A DNA stretch of 64,000 bases from Aquimarina sp. Aq78 (GTDB lineage Bacteria > Bacteroidota > Bacteroidia > Flavobacteriales > Flavobacteriaceae): the NCBI RefSeq assembly GCF_900299525.1, contig NZ_OMKA01000029.1, forward strand, positions 298,986 through 362,985, read 5' to 3'. The notes beneath the pieces were generated by a model that made no database searches, had not been told where the DNA came from, and was given only the letters and a program-made list of their open reading frames with translations. This document shows, in pieces, positions 33,783-42,793 of the stretch. Numbering within the stretch: the first letter of the stretch is position 1; every line of letters starts with the position of its first letter. The translations under genes were made by a program, and so were the position numbers.

Positions 33783-35218
33783 ATAGAGTAACCATAACAT
33801 TATTACGTTTTGAGTGGGTTTCTTTTACTCGAAATATTTTCCAAATAGTAATGCTGGGGTGCACTTTTTTATTAGGGCTTTATGCAATCTATTATGGACA
33901 ATCAGAGATTAAGGTACAGCGAGAAACTATTAAAGATGTTATAGAAATTGAAAAAACAGAATTTCATCAATATCAAGCAAGTTTTAAAGAAGAGTTGGCT
34001 TCTGTAACACAAAAAAAGAAACTAACAATTGCATCCGATCCAGCTTACGCATGGCATAGACATGGATATCATGCCATTTTACATCCGCATGATTATGCTG
34101 CTTTAGCAATTGGACAATGTGATTTACATCCATTTTATTACCGTCTTACAGGAATGAGTTTACACTATCAGCTCTTTGAAAATGAGATAGCAAATCCCGT
34201 AAAACTATATGTTGGTAATTTTGATTTATCATTTGTTCTAATTTACCTCTTTCCACTATTGATTATAGCCTTTTCTTATGACTTATATTCAGGAGAAAAA
34301 GAAAGTGGAGTACTACCATTATTACATATTCAGACAGTAAGTATTAGAAAAATTATTATAATACGATTAGTTTTTTATTTCTGTCTCATCACTGGATTAG
34401 CGTTGCTCATTTCTTTTATTGGACTTACTACTTCGGGTAATATTATGATTTCAGAAAATAGATTGGCAACTCTTTTTTGGTTACTGGGAGTCATTGTCTA
34501 TTCTGCATTCTGGTTTGCGATATTGTTTTGTATCGTAAGTTTTAAAATGAATTCATCCTTTACTGCTATAAGTGCAGCAGGAGTTTGGTTACTATTCCTT
34601 ATCATAATACCTGCGGTACTTAATGTTTGGATAACTGCCAAATATCCTACAAACAGTACATCACTTGCAGAAATCACCCGTAGAACAAGCCTGGAAAATG
34701 AGGAAGATGAGAATGAAGCAAAAGAAGTCATCACCGAATTTTTGGCACATAACCCACATCTTAAGGATTCTGATAGTCTGATACATAATAATACCCTAGC
34801 AAAAGCATATGCAGCATTAACGTCACTAAAAGATATGCATAGCAAAGAGGATGTAGATCACTATAATAATCAAATATATCAAAGAAATCAAAGGACCTCT
34901 GATTTACATTGGATAAACCCTGCGGTAAATATGCAAGGAGTATTTATTCACATTGCCAAAACAGATCTTAATACCTTTCACCAGTTTCATACTTCTATTG
35001 AGTTATTTCATCGCAATATTTCAGATTTTTATTTCCAGAAGCTATTTTGGGATAAACCTATACAACCTGAAGATTATTCTCGATTACCATCTTTTACCAT
35101 ACAAAGAGATGAGGTAAAATGGAGCACTCTTATTTTATTAGGAATAGCAAAGGTTAGTATTGCAATGATCTTGTTTTTTGTGATAGGCTTTGTAATAATG
35201 AAAAAAAAGAGAATATGA
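33779..35218 (+). CDS. ABC-2 permease, DUF3526-like (subunit 2)
   Basis: The 479-residue protein is a paralogue in layout of the preceding permease: first helix at about 21-40, extracytoplasmic loop 41-150, a SYDLYSGEKESGVLPLLHIQTVS motif, several helices to about 285, a second loop (285-450, with NPAVNMQGVFIHIAKTDLNTFHQFH) and a final helix before KKKRI. Two different permeases with one ATPase imply a heterodimeric transporter. It overlaps both neighbours by 4 bases, showing tight translational coupling from 31.6 to 37.4 kb. Confidence 0.85.
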   Translation: MNRVTITLLRFEWVSFTRNIFQIVMLGCTFLLGLYAIYYGQSEIKVQRETIKDVIEIEKTEFHQYQASFKEELASVTQKKKLTIASDPAYAWHRHGYHAILHPHDYAALAIGQCDLHPFYYRLTGMSLHYQLFENEIANPVKLYVGNFDLSFVLIYLFPLLIIAFSYDLYSGEKESGVLPLLHIQTVSIRKIIIIRLVFYFCLITGLALLISFIGLTTSGNIMISENRLATLFWLLGVIVYSAFWFAILFCIVSFKMNSSFTAISAAGVWLLFLIIIPAVLNVWITAKYPTNSTSLAEITRRTSLENEEDENEAKEVITEFLAHNPHLKDSDSLIHNNTLAKAYAALTSLKDMHSKEDVDHYNNQIYQRNQRTSDLHWINPAVNMQGVFIHIAKTDLNTFHQFHTSIELFHRNISDFYFQKLFWDKPIQPEDYSRLPSFTIQRDEVKWSTLILLGIAKVSIAMILFFVIGFVIMKKKRI

Positions 35219-37425
35219 GAAATTCACTTTGTGTCATAGTAATTATTATGCAACATATGATCGGTATTGCACAAGATACGAATCAAAATTTTCCACCCCC
35301 TAGTGATCCTCCCCAAGTTTTTGCAAAACGTGTTAAGGGTTCCATAAAAATCGATGGGAAACTAAATGAGTCTGATTGGCAGGAAACTCCTGTTACCAAA
35401 GATTTTTTTAGAATGGAACCCCGACAGGGAGGAGCTTATACTTATAAAACCGAAGTACGTGTTTTATTTGATGAGAAACAGTTATACATAGGAGTATTTT
35501 GTGAAGATTCATTAGGAAAAAAAGGAGTTCGTGTACAAGATTTAAGAAGAGATTTTAGTGATGGTGAAAATGATATTTTTAGCATACAATTAGATCCTCA
35601 AAATCTCAAACAATACTGTGTTTCTTTTCAGACAACTCCGTATGGTAATCAACGAGATTTACAGAATTTTAATGATAATAGTACCGATAATGACTGGAAT
35701 GCACTTTGGTCTGTACGTACTCATAGAACCGATATAGGATATTATGCAGAGTTTGCGATACCTTTTACTTCTATTCGATATGATACACAAAAAAAAGAAG
35801 AAGATATTACCTGGGGAATTACGTTTAGCAGATTAGCAAGAAGAGACTATGAACGAACCGTTTTTCCAGCTATTCCTCAATCTTTTTCTCCTTACAGAAT
35901 GACATATGCGGCACAATTAAAAGGATTAGAACTTCCGGATTCGGGTGTTAATCTTCGCGTAGAACCTTATTCGTTATATCAATATACTACTACCAATAAC
36001 AAAGGAGAGAAAAACTCTGAAGGTAAAATAAAATTTGGAGGTGATGCAAAATGGGCTATAAGTTCACGATCTGTTTTGGATGTAACTGTTAATACCGATT
36101 TTGCTCAAGCAGATGTAGATAGAGCTGTTAATAATCTTGGTCGGTTTAATATTTTTTTCCCAGAGCGAAGGCAATTTTTTTTAGAAAATTCGGGAATCTG
36201 GGCTGGAGCTTCCAGTAATTTAATTCGTCCATTTTTTAGCAGAAAAATAGGGCTCGAGGGGAAATTTAATGCCATTCCCGCTCCAATCGATGTTGGAACA
36301 CGTTTTACAGATAGAAATGATAAGCGCACTCTGGCCGGATTATATATCCATCAAAGAAAAACGGATAATACCCCCAACGCAAATTTCGGAGTATTTCGGT
36401 ATCTACAGAATTATGGAAAAGAAAATAACGTGGGCGTTATGATCAATCATCGTTTAGATGAAAATAGCAAAGCATTAGATACAGATGAGAATAACAATAC
36501 AACTGCAACGATTGATGGCCTGGTACGAATAAAAAACAAATGGACGATTTCTTATCTCGCTTCGTCCTCATATGATGATCAAGCAGGTAAATGGGGACAA
36601 GCAGGAAGTGTTTTTTCAGGATATCGAAGTAATAAAATGTACTGGGGGTGGTCTACAGATTTTGTTAGTAAAGATTATAATCCAGGAACAGGTTTTGTTT
36701 TTCAGAATGATGTGATAAAACACAATCCAGGTGGGTATTTTATTGTTAGGCCAAAAAAACTTCCTTGGATTCGCCGTTGGGATCCTGGTTTTTTTGCCAG
36801 TTATTATCATGATTTTCAAAACCCTGAAAAGTTTCAACAAGCAAGTTTGTATCTTTTTCCTGTATACATCTTTTTTAAAGACAACAGCTTTGTAGAATAC
36901 TCTGTTACACCTTCCTGGCAAAATATAAATTTTGATTTTAACCCTTTAGGAATATCAATTGAAGAAAAAAGATATTTCTATACTCGACAGTTTGTACGAT
37001 ACAACTCTGATAGATCAAGAAAATTATCTGCTTCTTTAAAATACGAATGGGGAGGTTTCTATAATGGACATAGAAATACTATTACGGCTGGTATGCGATA
37101 TGCTCCTTTACCACATATTGCCTTAACTGCAGATTATGAACATAATAATCTTAGGAAAATAGGTCTACAAAAAGAAAGTTTAGAAACCGATTTATATTCT
37201 GCCAGCCTTCGTCTTGCACTCTCTCCTCGAATGCAACTATCTACCTTTTATCAGTATAATTCATTTAATAAGCAAGGAAGGTGGAATGCACGATTTAGTT
37301 GGGAATATATGCCTTTATCTTTTATTTACCTTGTGTTTAACGACTCTCAAATAAAGTCATCACTAGACCCTATACAGAGAAACCAACAGTTCATTAGTAA
37401 AATTACTTTTTTGAAACAATTTTAA
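35215..37425 (+). CDS. CBM9-like/DUF5916 outer-membrane barrel protein
   Basis: The 736-residue protein has a signal peptide (to about IAQD, residue 20), an N-terminal family-9 carbohydrate-binding-like domain (about 40-215; GKLNESDWQETP, YKTEVRVLFDEKQLYIGVFCEDS, RRDFSDGENDIFSIQLDP) and a DUF5916 barrel (about 235-736; FFPERRQFFLENSGIW is a strong marker) ending in Phe. The function of DUF5916 proteins is not established; many sit in uptake loci. Its start overlaps the permease stop by 4 bases, so it belongs with the ABC and TonB genes. It could be an outer-membrane exit or entry component. Confidence 0.85.
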   Translation: MRNSLCVIVIIMQHMIGIAQDTNQNFPPPSDPPQVFAKRVKGSIKIDGKLNESDWQETPVTKDFFRMEPRQGGAYTYKTEVRVLFDEKQLYIGVFCEDSLGKKGVRVQDLRRDFSDGENDIFSIQLDPQNLKQYCVSFQTTPYGNQRDLQNFNDNSTDNDWNALWSVRTHRTDIGYYAEFAIPFTSIRYDTQKKEEDITWGITFSRLARRDYERTVFPAIPQSFSPYRMTYAAQLKGLELPDSGVNLRVEPYSLYQYTTTNNKGEKNSEGKIKFGGDAKWAISSRSVLDVTVNTDFAQADVDRAVNNLGRFNIFFPERRQFFLENSGIWAGASSNLIRPFFSRKIGLEGKFNAIPAPIDVGTRFTDRNDKRTLAGLYIHQRKTDNTPNANFGVFRYLQNYGKENNVGVMINHRLDENSKALDTDENNNTTATIDGLVRIKNKWTISYLASSSYDDQAGKWGQAGSVFSGYRSNKMYWGWSTDFVSKDYNPGTGFVFQNDVIKHNPGGYFIVRPKKLPWIRRWDPGFFASYYHDFQNPEKFQQASLYLFPVYIFFKDNSFVEYSVTPSWQNINFDFNPLGISIEEKRYFYTRQFVRYNSDRSRKLSASLKYEWGGFYNGHRNTITAGMRYAPLPHIALTADYEHNNLRKIGLQKESLETDLYSASLRLALSPRMQLSTFYQYNSFNKQGRWNARFSWEYMPLSFIYLVFNDSQIKSSLDPIQRNQQFISKITFLKQF

Positions 37426-37427
37426 AT

Positions 37428-38792
37428 GTGAAAAAACAGCCTGATATATTAAAAGATAATCTCTGGAAATTAATGATTAAACTTTCTTTACCAGGCATAT
37501 TAGGAATGATGGTTATTTCTATCAATTCTCTGGTAGATGCTGTATATGTGAGTCATTTCATAGGAACAGAAGCATTTGCAGGGATTTCTTTATTGTTTCC
37601 TCTCACCTTGGTTATTACCAGTGTTACTGTTTTTATTGCCGCTGGGTCGTCTTCAGTTTTGAGCAGAGCTATTGGTGCTGGTGATACAGAAAGACAACAA
37701 AAAGTAATTCCAAATATGATTGCGCTTTCTCTTATTAGTTCGCTGATATTAATGATTGTAGGGATACTTTTTTCTGAAGAACTGGTAACTTTTATGGGAG
37801 CTACCGGTGCTATGCTAGAATATGGTATATCTTATTTTAAAATATCTATTCTTGGAGCTTTTTTTAGTATTTATGGTCTTTCTGCCAATGGACTTATTAG
37901 ATCCGAAGGTAAGATTAAACAAGCGATGACATTTACTGTACTATCTGTACTATTAAACATCGCATTAACTCCTCTATTTATTCACACCTTTTCTATGGAT
38001 ATTGCTGGTGCCGCCTGGAGTAGTATCATATCCATGTTCATATATGCGATAGCAACTTCGCTTTATTTTGTTAATGGAAAAGCATCTTTTAGCACCGGAA
38101 AATTTAGTATCAAAATTGAAAAAAACATCATAAAAGATGTGATTAACGTAGGTACGTCTGCTTTTGTTATGCAATTGTCTAATGTTATAAAGCAGTTTTT
38201 TTTATTTAGGACTTTAGCATGGTATGGTACTCCTCATGATATTGCTTTTTTTAGTGCTGCATTTAGATTATTTTCATTTTTGGCAATACCAGTATTAGGT
38301 TTATTACAACCAATGCAACCCATAATAGGAATCAACTATGGAGCATCTAATATATCAAGATGTATTGAAGCGATAAAGACATTTAGAATAGGCGGTGTTT
38401 CCTTTATACTGGTGTTTATGATTCCTGTATTGATTTTTCCTGAATATTGTATTCAATTGATGCTTCCGGATATGGTTTTAGATTCACAAGAAATTTTCAA
38501 TCTAAGAAGTATTTTGGCCGTATTATTTCTATTGCCTATTGCCTCAAGTAGTATTATTTTTTTTCAAGCCATAGGAAAAGGAAAACTTGCCAGTATATTT
38601 CCGATAAGTCGACAAATCGTTTTGTTTCTACCACTAATCTGGTTTTTGCCTAAAGTATTTGGTATTAATGGAATATATTATACTCTTGTTATAGAAAATA
38701 TAATCTATGCATTAGTATTATGGGTAGTATCTTCTATTGAACTTAAAAAACTGTTGAGTTCAACTTCTGAAAGAATTGCGTTTCAGAAATAG
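37428..38792 (+). CDS. MATE-family multidrug/solute exporter
   Basis: The 454-residue protein has twelve hydrophobic helices in two bundles. MATE features include LSLPGILGMMVISINSLVDAVYVSHFIG near the N-terminus, AGSSSVLSRAIGAGD, and PVLGLLQPMQPIIGINYGA in the second half. It antiports drugs or metabolites against Na+ or H+. The start is GTG 37428 (the overlapping ATG at 37426 is followed by TGA), 2 bases after the DUF5916 stop, so it is the last gene of the operon. In this context it might export the finished product; that is inference. Confidence 0.92.
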   Translation: MKKQPDILKDNLWKLMIKLSLPGILGMMVISINSLVDAVYVSHFIGTEAFAGISLLFPLTLVITSVTVFIAAGSSSVLSRAIGAGDTERQQKVIPNMIALSLISSLILMIVGILFSEELVTFMGATGAMLEYGISYFKISILGAFFSIYGLSANGLIRSEGKIKQAMTFTVLSVLLNIALTPLFIHTFSMDIAGAAWSSIISMFIYAIATSLYFVNGKASFSTGKFSIKIEKNIIKDVINVGTSAFVMQLSNVIKQFFLFRTLAWYGTPHDIAFFSAAFRLFSFLAIPVLGLLQPMQPIIGINYGASNISRCIEAIKTFRIGGVSFILVFMIPVLIFPEYCIQLMLPDMVLDSQEIFNLRSILAVLFLLPIASSSIIFFQAIGKGKLASIFPISRQIVLFLPLIWFLPKVFGINGIYYTLVIENIIYALVLWVVSSIELKKLLSSTSERIAFQK

Positions 38793-38818
38793 TGAAATCA
38801 AATGGTAAATGGTATAGC

Positions 38819-39427
38819 TTACTTTTTTTGGGCTACTATATGAAATACATGCCAATATTTTTCTTTTCCAGATATTGTTTTGCCTTGCTTTTCTATTTCA
38901 TTACAATATTCAATATCAAAACGACTAAACAATTCTGTTATTTGTTTTTGGGTATGAAAGGTCATTTCGAGATTAGAATTCCAAGAATCATTAATGCCAA
39001 AAAAATGCCCACTGAAAATTCCTTTTTTAGTTATTGAAGAAGTAATGATATTCCACAATTTACCAAAATGATCAGGGTGACAAAATGGTAAGCTAAAAGT
39101 GGCATTAATGAGTTGACAATTAGGAAGCTCTTCTATATTTTCAAAAGAATTTAAACTAAGTCGAAGTTGTTCTTTATATGTATCTGGGGTATTTTCTTTA
39201 ATTCGCAACAAAGCTTCATTTTGTTTATCAATTGCAAGTACGTTCCACTTATCTTGAAGAAGAGCAAAAGTATCTACCCCATTCCCACAACCCAAATCAA
39301 TCGCTAGTTTATCTTGTTGACTAATTTGTGTTTTTCGAGAAAGAGCTATCGCATTACACAAAGTAGCTGCTGGAGGGTGTTTTTTCTGATCAAAATAATG
39401 GTAATGAGTGTTCCAAGAATTATTCAT
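38819..39427 (-). CDS. Class I SAM-dependent methyltransferase
   Basis: The 202-residue protein has SAM motif I LAIDLGCGNGVDTFALLQ, an acidic end of strand two (LAIDKQNEA), NATFSLPFC as motif IV region and GKLWNIITSSITKKGIFSGHFFG after. It is a small-molecule type methyltransferase; substrate unknown. It is convergent with the MATE gene (26 bases apart) and 10 bases downstream of the Fur-family gene, so it is co-transcribed with that regulator. Proximity makes it a candidate tailoring enzyme for the peptide system, but the link is not shown. Confidence 0.85.
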   Translation of the reverse strand: MNNSWNTHYHYFDQKKHPPAATLCNAIALSRKTQISQQDKLAIDLGCGNGVDTFALLQDKWNVLAIDKQNEALLRIKENTPDTYKEQLRLSLNSFENIEELPNCQLINATFSLPFCHPDHFGKLWNIITSSITKKGIFSGHFFGINDSWNSNLEMTFHTQKQITELFSRFDIEYCNEIEKQGKTISGKEKYWHVFHIVAQKK

Positions 39428-39437
39428 TCATTATTTT

Positions 39438-39866
39438 TTAGTTGGAGAGACATGCATTACAAATACCATTAATCGTATAGTTTATTTTTTGTGCTAAGAA
39501 TTTTTCTAAAACTTCAATTTTTGGAATTTTAATATCTTCCAGGCAATATGTATGTGAACATTTTTCACAGATAAGATGAACATGTTCATCTGTATGGATT
39601 TCTTCAGGGCATTCATGACTACATAACGCATATCTAATACCATGACTATCTTCTGAAGCTTTATGTAATATTCCATGCTCTTCAAAAGAATTTAAAGTTC
39701 GATATATTGTTACCCGATCATGACTTATCTTCATATGAGAAATTATTTCTTTTGCAGATAATGCATGATTATAATTCAGAAATATTTTAAGCATTTCTAT
39801 TCGAACAGAAGTCTTTTTTAAAGTATGTGACTTAAGTAGCTCTTCTATATATTTTTGTGTATTCAT
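39438..39866 (-). CDS. Fur-family metalloregulator
   Basis: The 142-residue protein has the Fur winged helix (KKTSVRIEMLKIFLNYNHALSAKEIISHMKISHDRVTIYRTLNSFEEHGILHK) followed by the dimerisation and metal-binding domain: EHVHLICEKCSHTYCLEDI with a CxxC, and a second CNAC near the C-terminus. The four cysteines fit the structural zinc site, and HVH contributes to the sensing site. It could be Fur, Zur or another subtype; I cannot decide. It is the obvious candidate to bind the TGCAACA-N3-TTGCA sites before the peptide gene. Operon with the methyltransferase. Confidence 0.92.
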   Translation of the reverse strand: MNTQKYIEELLKSHTLKKTSVRIEMLKIFLNYNHALSAKEIISHMKISHDRVTIYRTLNSFEEHGILHKASEDSHGIRYALCSHECPEEIHTDEHVHLICEKCSHTYCLEDIKIPKIEVLEKFLAQKINYTINGICNACLSN

Positions 39867-40382
39867 GAATAATTAAAATTCCAATAGACTAAAAAAACAA
39901 AGAATACAATATTCTATCATTCCTTAGTCCTTTTTTTGTTTTTATCCCTATTTCAAATATACTTATTTTATAAAAAACAGTATACTAAAACCTTGATATT
40001 AACAAATTTATTGCAGTTTGAATTTGCTACAAAATAGGACCCCAATACAAATATAATAGCCAATAATACAGCTAATTCTACTTCATTTTTGTTTGTAAAT
40101 TGGCTTATTCTCTTTTAGTGAGTACTCTTTTTGCTACAACTAGAGTTATCAATGATTACTAAAACAAAAGATTTTAGAATTTAGTTTATAGTACTTAAAA
40201 ATTTAGAGTATGTAAACTTTTTGGGACAAGACACTCCTCCTTTATAAATACAAAACGACAAGCTGTCTCTTTGATTCTTTATTTTTTCCAAAAATCTTAA
40301 AATGAAAATCGGGGATTAACTATCATTGATCGCTACAAAGCTCCACTTTGAGAATCACAAAAAGAACCACTTCGTAATTTTC

Positions 40383-40414
40383 AAAAAAAGAAGCGAGTTT
40401 CATTGCTGAAACTC
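40383..40414 (-). terminator. Intrinsic terminator beside the tRNA remnant
   Basis: On the minus strand: GAGTTTCA, loop GCAA, TGAAACTC, then GCTTC and seven T residues. It stands in the same place relative to the tRNA remnant as the terminator at 45447-45475 does to the intact tRNA. Confidence 0.7.
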
Positions 40415-40422
40415 ACTTCGTG

Positions 40423-40455
40423 ATTCATTCGTGACCCCGAAGGGAAAGAGTTCAA
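40423..40455 (-). pseudogene. Decayed tRNA 3' end
   Basis: The first 17 bases (ATTCATTCGTGACCCCG) are identical to 45477-45493 at the 3' end of the intact tRNA-Arg gene. After that the T-arm is recognisable but broken (minus strand GTTTGAACTC, then CCCTTCGGGGTCA). The remaining tRNA body is missing. It probably marks a duplicated integration site or a lost tRNA. Confidence 0.55.
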
Positions 40456-40677
40456 ACTTTTTGAGAAAAAAAATCAATCTAATCACCAGTTTTTTCAAGT
40501 GATTATAAGAAATAACAATTTACATAATAACAAATTTGATTTTGGAGTTGATAACTTAACCTAACAGCTTCTGATTTAAATTCTTTACTGTAAAATCGTT
40601 TCTTCATTTTTCTAAGATATTTATTTAAACATAAACTGTCTTAAAATATCTGTCCGAATAAAGGTAGCAAGTCCAAT

Positions 40678-40712
40678 AAAAGAGGTTACCTAAAAACAAG
40701 ACAACCTCTTTT
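40678..40712 (-). terminator. Terminator of the monooxygenase gene
   Basis: AAAAGAGGTT (40678-40687) pairs with AACCTCTTTT (40703-40712), in the 3' flank of the leftward gene that ends at 40784. Confidence 0.75.
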
Positions 40713-40783
40713 TGTTAAAAGGAAAGGAACAGAATAATTCTGACCTCCTTTGTAAAATCCTTTGAATTATTTTAAACAGAATC

Positions 40784-42379
40784 TTACTTCACAATTAATT
40801 TTTGAGAACTACTTACGCCAGAAGGGTCTAAAATTCTCACCATATATAATCCTGATTTAATTCCTGAAATATCAATACTCATACTCATTGTGTTTTCCAT
40901 TATTGGCAGGGACTTTACTTCTTTTCCGGTAAGATTGTAAATAGTAATTATGCTGCCTTTTAGATTTGTTTTATTTCGTATTGAAATATTTGTAACTGCA
41001 GGATTCGGAAACATAGCAAAAGAAAGTTCTTTGGCCTTTTTTGTTCTGGTTGTTATAGCCCCACAATCAGGTATTGTTGAGGAACCGCTGAAATAGATAG
41101 TATGCGCATCGTCTTTGGAAACCATTGCAAAGTTTCCTTGGTCAATCGTTACATAATAATCTCCATCTAAACCGGAAATACCAGTTCCTGTTAACGAAAT
41201 TTCCGGATTAGGTCCATTAAAGTTTTGCGCAGCATTTGAAAAATTCATGTACCACGGAGCCGTATTTAAATTAAAAGAAAATTGATATAAACCATTATTT
41301 TTTAAATCCCAATTTATGGTAAACATAGTAATACTATCTAGATTAGGGCCATTATCTCCTAATACGTGGACATTTGTATATGTTTGGATCAAAGAAGGTA
41401 ATGCCGTTGCAATAGGAGTATCAAGAGGACAAATAGGTTCTACACAATCTGGTTCTTCTAATAAGCTAATCGTTTCGACTATGCCACTACTGAACTCTCC
41501 ATCACTTACGGTCAATGTAACCGTAACGCTATCCATATTAGAATAGTTATGAGAAACTGTAACACCTTGAGCAGTATTACCATCTCCAAAGTCCCAGGTG
41601 TAGGTCAGTTCATCTCCATTGGGATCATAAGAATCAGATGCATCAAAGGTAACATTGGGGCCACCACATTTACCATTATCACTTTTAAACGAAGGGACAG
41701 GAGGTTTATTTGGCCCACCTCCAAAATCAACATCACTTGTTGAGTAAAAAGCTTCTCCGGTAAGTGATCGTTGCCAGATACTATAAATAACATGCTTACC
41801 TGTTCTTTCTGGTAATGTAACATCTATATTATCAATTGATGAAGCCGGTCTTGGTCCGGTACGTACAAGACGTTCAAGGCTATCCCATGTGAGCGGTTGA
41901 TCTGGTGTCCAATCTGCTTTTGTTATATACACATCAAAGTATAATGTTTGATGCGGAGCCGAATTAGTCCAGGTTACTGTAAAAGGACCAGGAGTAACAG
42001 GGGTAGATACCCAATCGTTTCTTACCTGATCCAATCCACCATATTTGTCCGGTCGTCCCGCACTGGCCAGGTTACCATCCGGAATAATTTCTTGATGCAT
42101 ACCATGTGCATCCATTCTTGCAACCTCATTCCAATCGTAGAAAGCTTGTGTCCCGTGAGAGAGAACTGCTGCGATACAAGCCGGTGAATCGGGACTCTCG
42201 GGATCTTCCTGATAACAAATCCAAACTCGGCTGGGAGGACTTGTTACTGTACCATGTGTGAAAATGGACTGAACAGGTGAGAATAATAAAATTATACAGA
42301 GTAAAATCTGCAATGACCAATCTTTTAAACGGGGATTTACCCCCGTAAAAATTTCGTTTTTACGGTTATAATTCTTCAT
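40784..42379 (-). CDS. AA10 lytic polysaccharide monooxygenase with PKD and T9SS domains
   Basis: The 531-residue protein has a signal segment ending FT before His42, which becomes the mature N-terminus (HGTVTSPPSR). The second copper ligand is His143 (NSAPHQT), giving the histidine brace; AFYDWNEVARMD and YFDVYITK are further AA10 marks. It should oxidatively cleave chitin or cellulose outside the cell. A PKD domain (about 230-310, WDFGDGNTAQGVTVSHNY), an unassigned domain of about 110 residues (VHVLGDNGPN to IYFSGSS) and a T9SS type A tail (FPNPAVTN to KLIVK) follow. The neighbour GH5 enzyme has the same accessory domains. Divergent pair. Confidence 0.93.
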   Translation of the reverse strand: MKNYNRKNEIFTGVNPRLKDWSLQILLCIILLFSPVQSIFTHGTVTSPPSRVWICYQEDPESPDSPACIAAVLSHGTQAFYDWNEVARMDAHGMHQEIIPDGNLASAGRPDKYGGLDQVRNDWVSTPVTPGPFTVTWTNSAPHQTLYFDVYITKADWTPDQPLTWDSLERLVRTGPRPASSIDNIDVTLPERTGKHVIYSIWQRSLTGEAFYSTSDVDFGGGPNKPPVPSFKSDNGKCGGPNVTFDASDSYDPNGDELTYTWDFGDGNTAQGVTVSHNYSNMDSVTVTLTVSDGEFSSGIVETISLLEEPDCVEPICPLDTPIATALPSLIQTYTNVHVLGDNGPNLDSITMFTINWDLKNNGLYQFSFNLNTAPWYMNFSNAAQNFNGPNPEISLTGTGISGLDGDYYVTIDQGNFAMVSKDDAHTIYFSGSSTIPDCGAITTRTKKAKELSFAMFPNPAVTNISIRNKTNLKGSIITIYNLTGKEVKSLPIMENTMSMSIDISGIKSGLYMVRILDPSGVSSSQKLIVK

Positions 42380-42793
42380 GTTAAAAATAAATTTAAGTTA
42401 GTTAATAATGCTATTAAGCTAACACTAATTACACGCATATCAACTAGTTAGATTACGCATTTGCTAAATTTTAACACATTTTGTATCAAAAAAAGCAATT
42501 TTTTACGGCTAAAACTCAAATGAAGTAAGGCACACTAATACGATAGAAGTAGGTTTGAATATGGATTGATGAATTAAAAACAAAAAGGAAATAAAAATTT
42601 CGACCACCTCTATGTCAATAATAGTGTAAATGGTATGGTAAAAAAGTATAATGTTTGCGGTAAAAAGGTGTCTATAAACACCTGATTAACAGCTTATTTA
42701 TATATAAGATGGTAAGCGAAATCGATTTCGTAATAAACAACAAAAACGATTTCACTTACTAAAAATTTTATATCAACTTAAATATACATTTTC
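42380..42793. promoter_or_regulatory. Shared control region of the LPMO-GH5 pair
   Basis: This 414-base region between divergent genes carries a perfect 14-bp palindrome CGAAATCGATTTCG (42717-42730), whose half GTAAGCGAAATCG recurs inverted as CGATTTCACTTAC at 42747-42759 with one mismatch. A central CG dyad of this kind is typical of LacI-family operators. A small hairpin (GGTGT, ACACC) lies at 42667-42682. Both sites are within 130 bases of the GH5 start. Confidence 0.5.

Larger units (their letters stand above)
39867..40783. other. 917-base spacer with tRNA remnant and terminators
   Basis: There is no credible gene. From left to right it contains the Fur promoter region and AT-rich filler, a leftward hairpin with T tract (40383-40414), a decayed tRNA 3' end (40423-40455) and the terminator of the monooxygenase gene (40678-40712). 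It is the left boundary of the putative inserted segment. Confidence 0.6.

Noticed and set aside
38792..39037. 81-codon frame opposite the methyltransferase gene
   Set aside because: Almost fully antisense to a clear SAM methyltransferase; aromatic-rich shadow translation.
40423..40455. A second functional tRNA gene
   Set aside because: Only the 3' acceptor and a broken T-arm are present; no D arm or anticodon arm can be folded.
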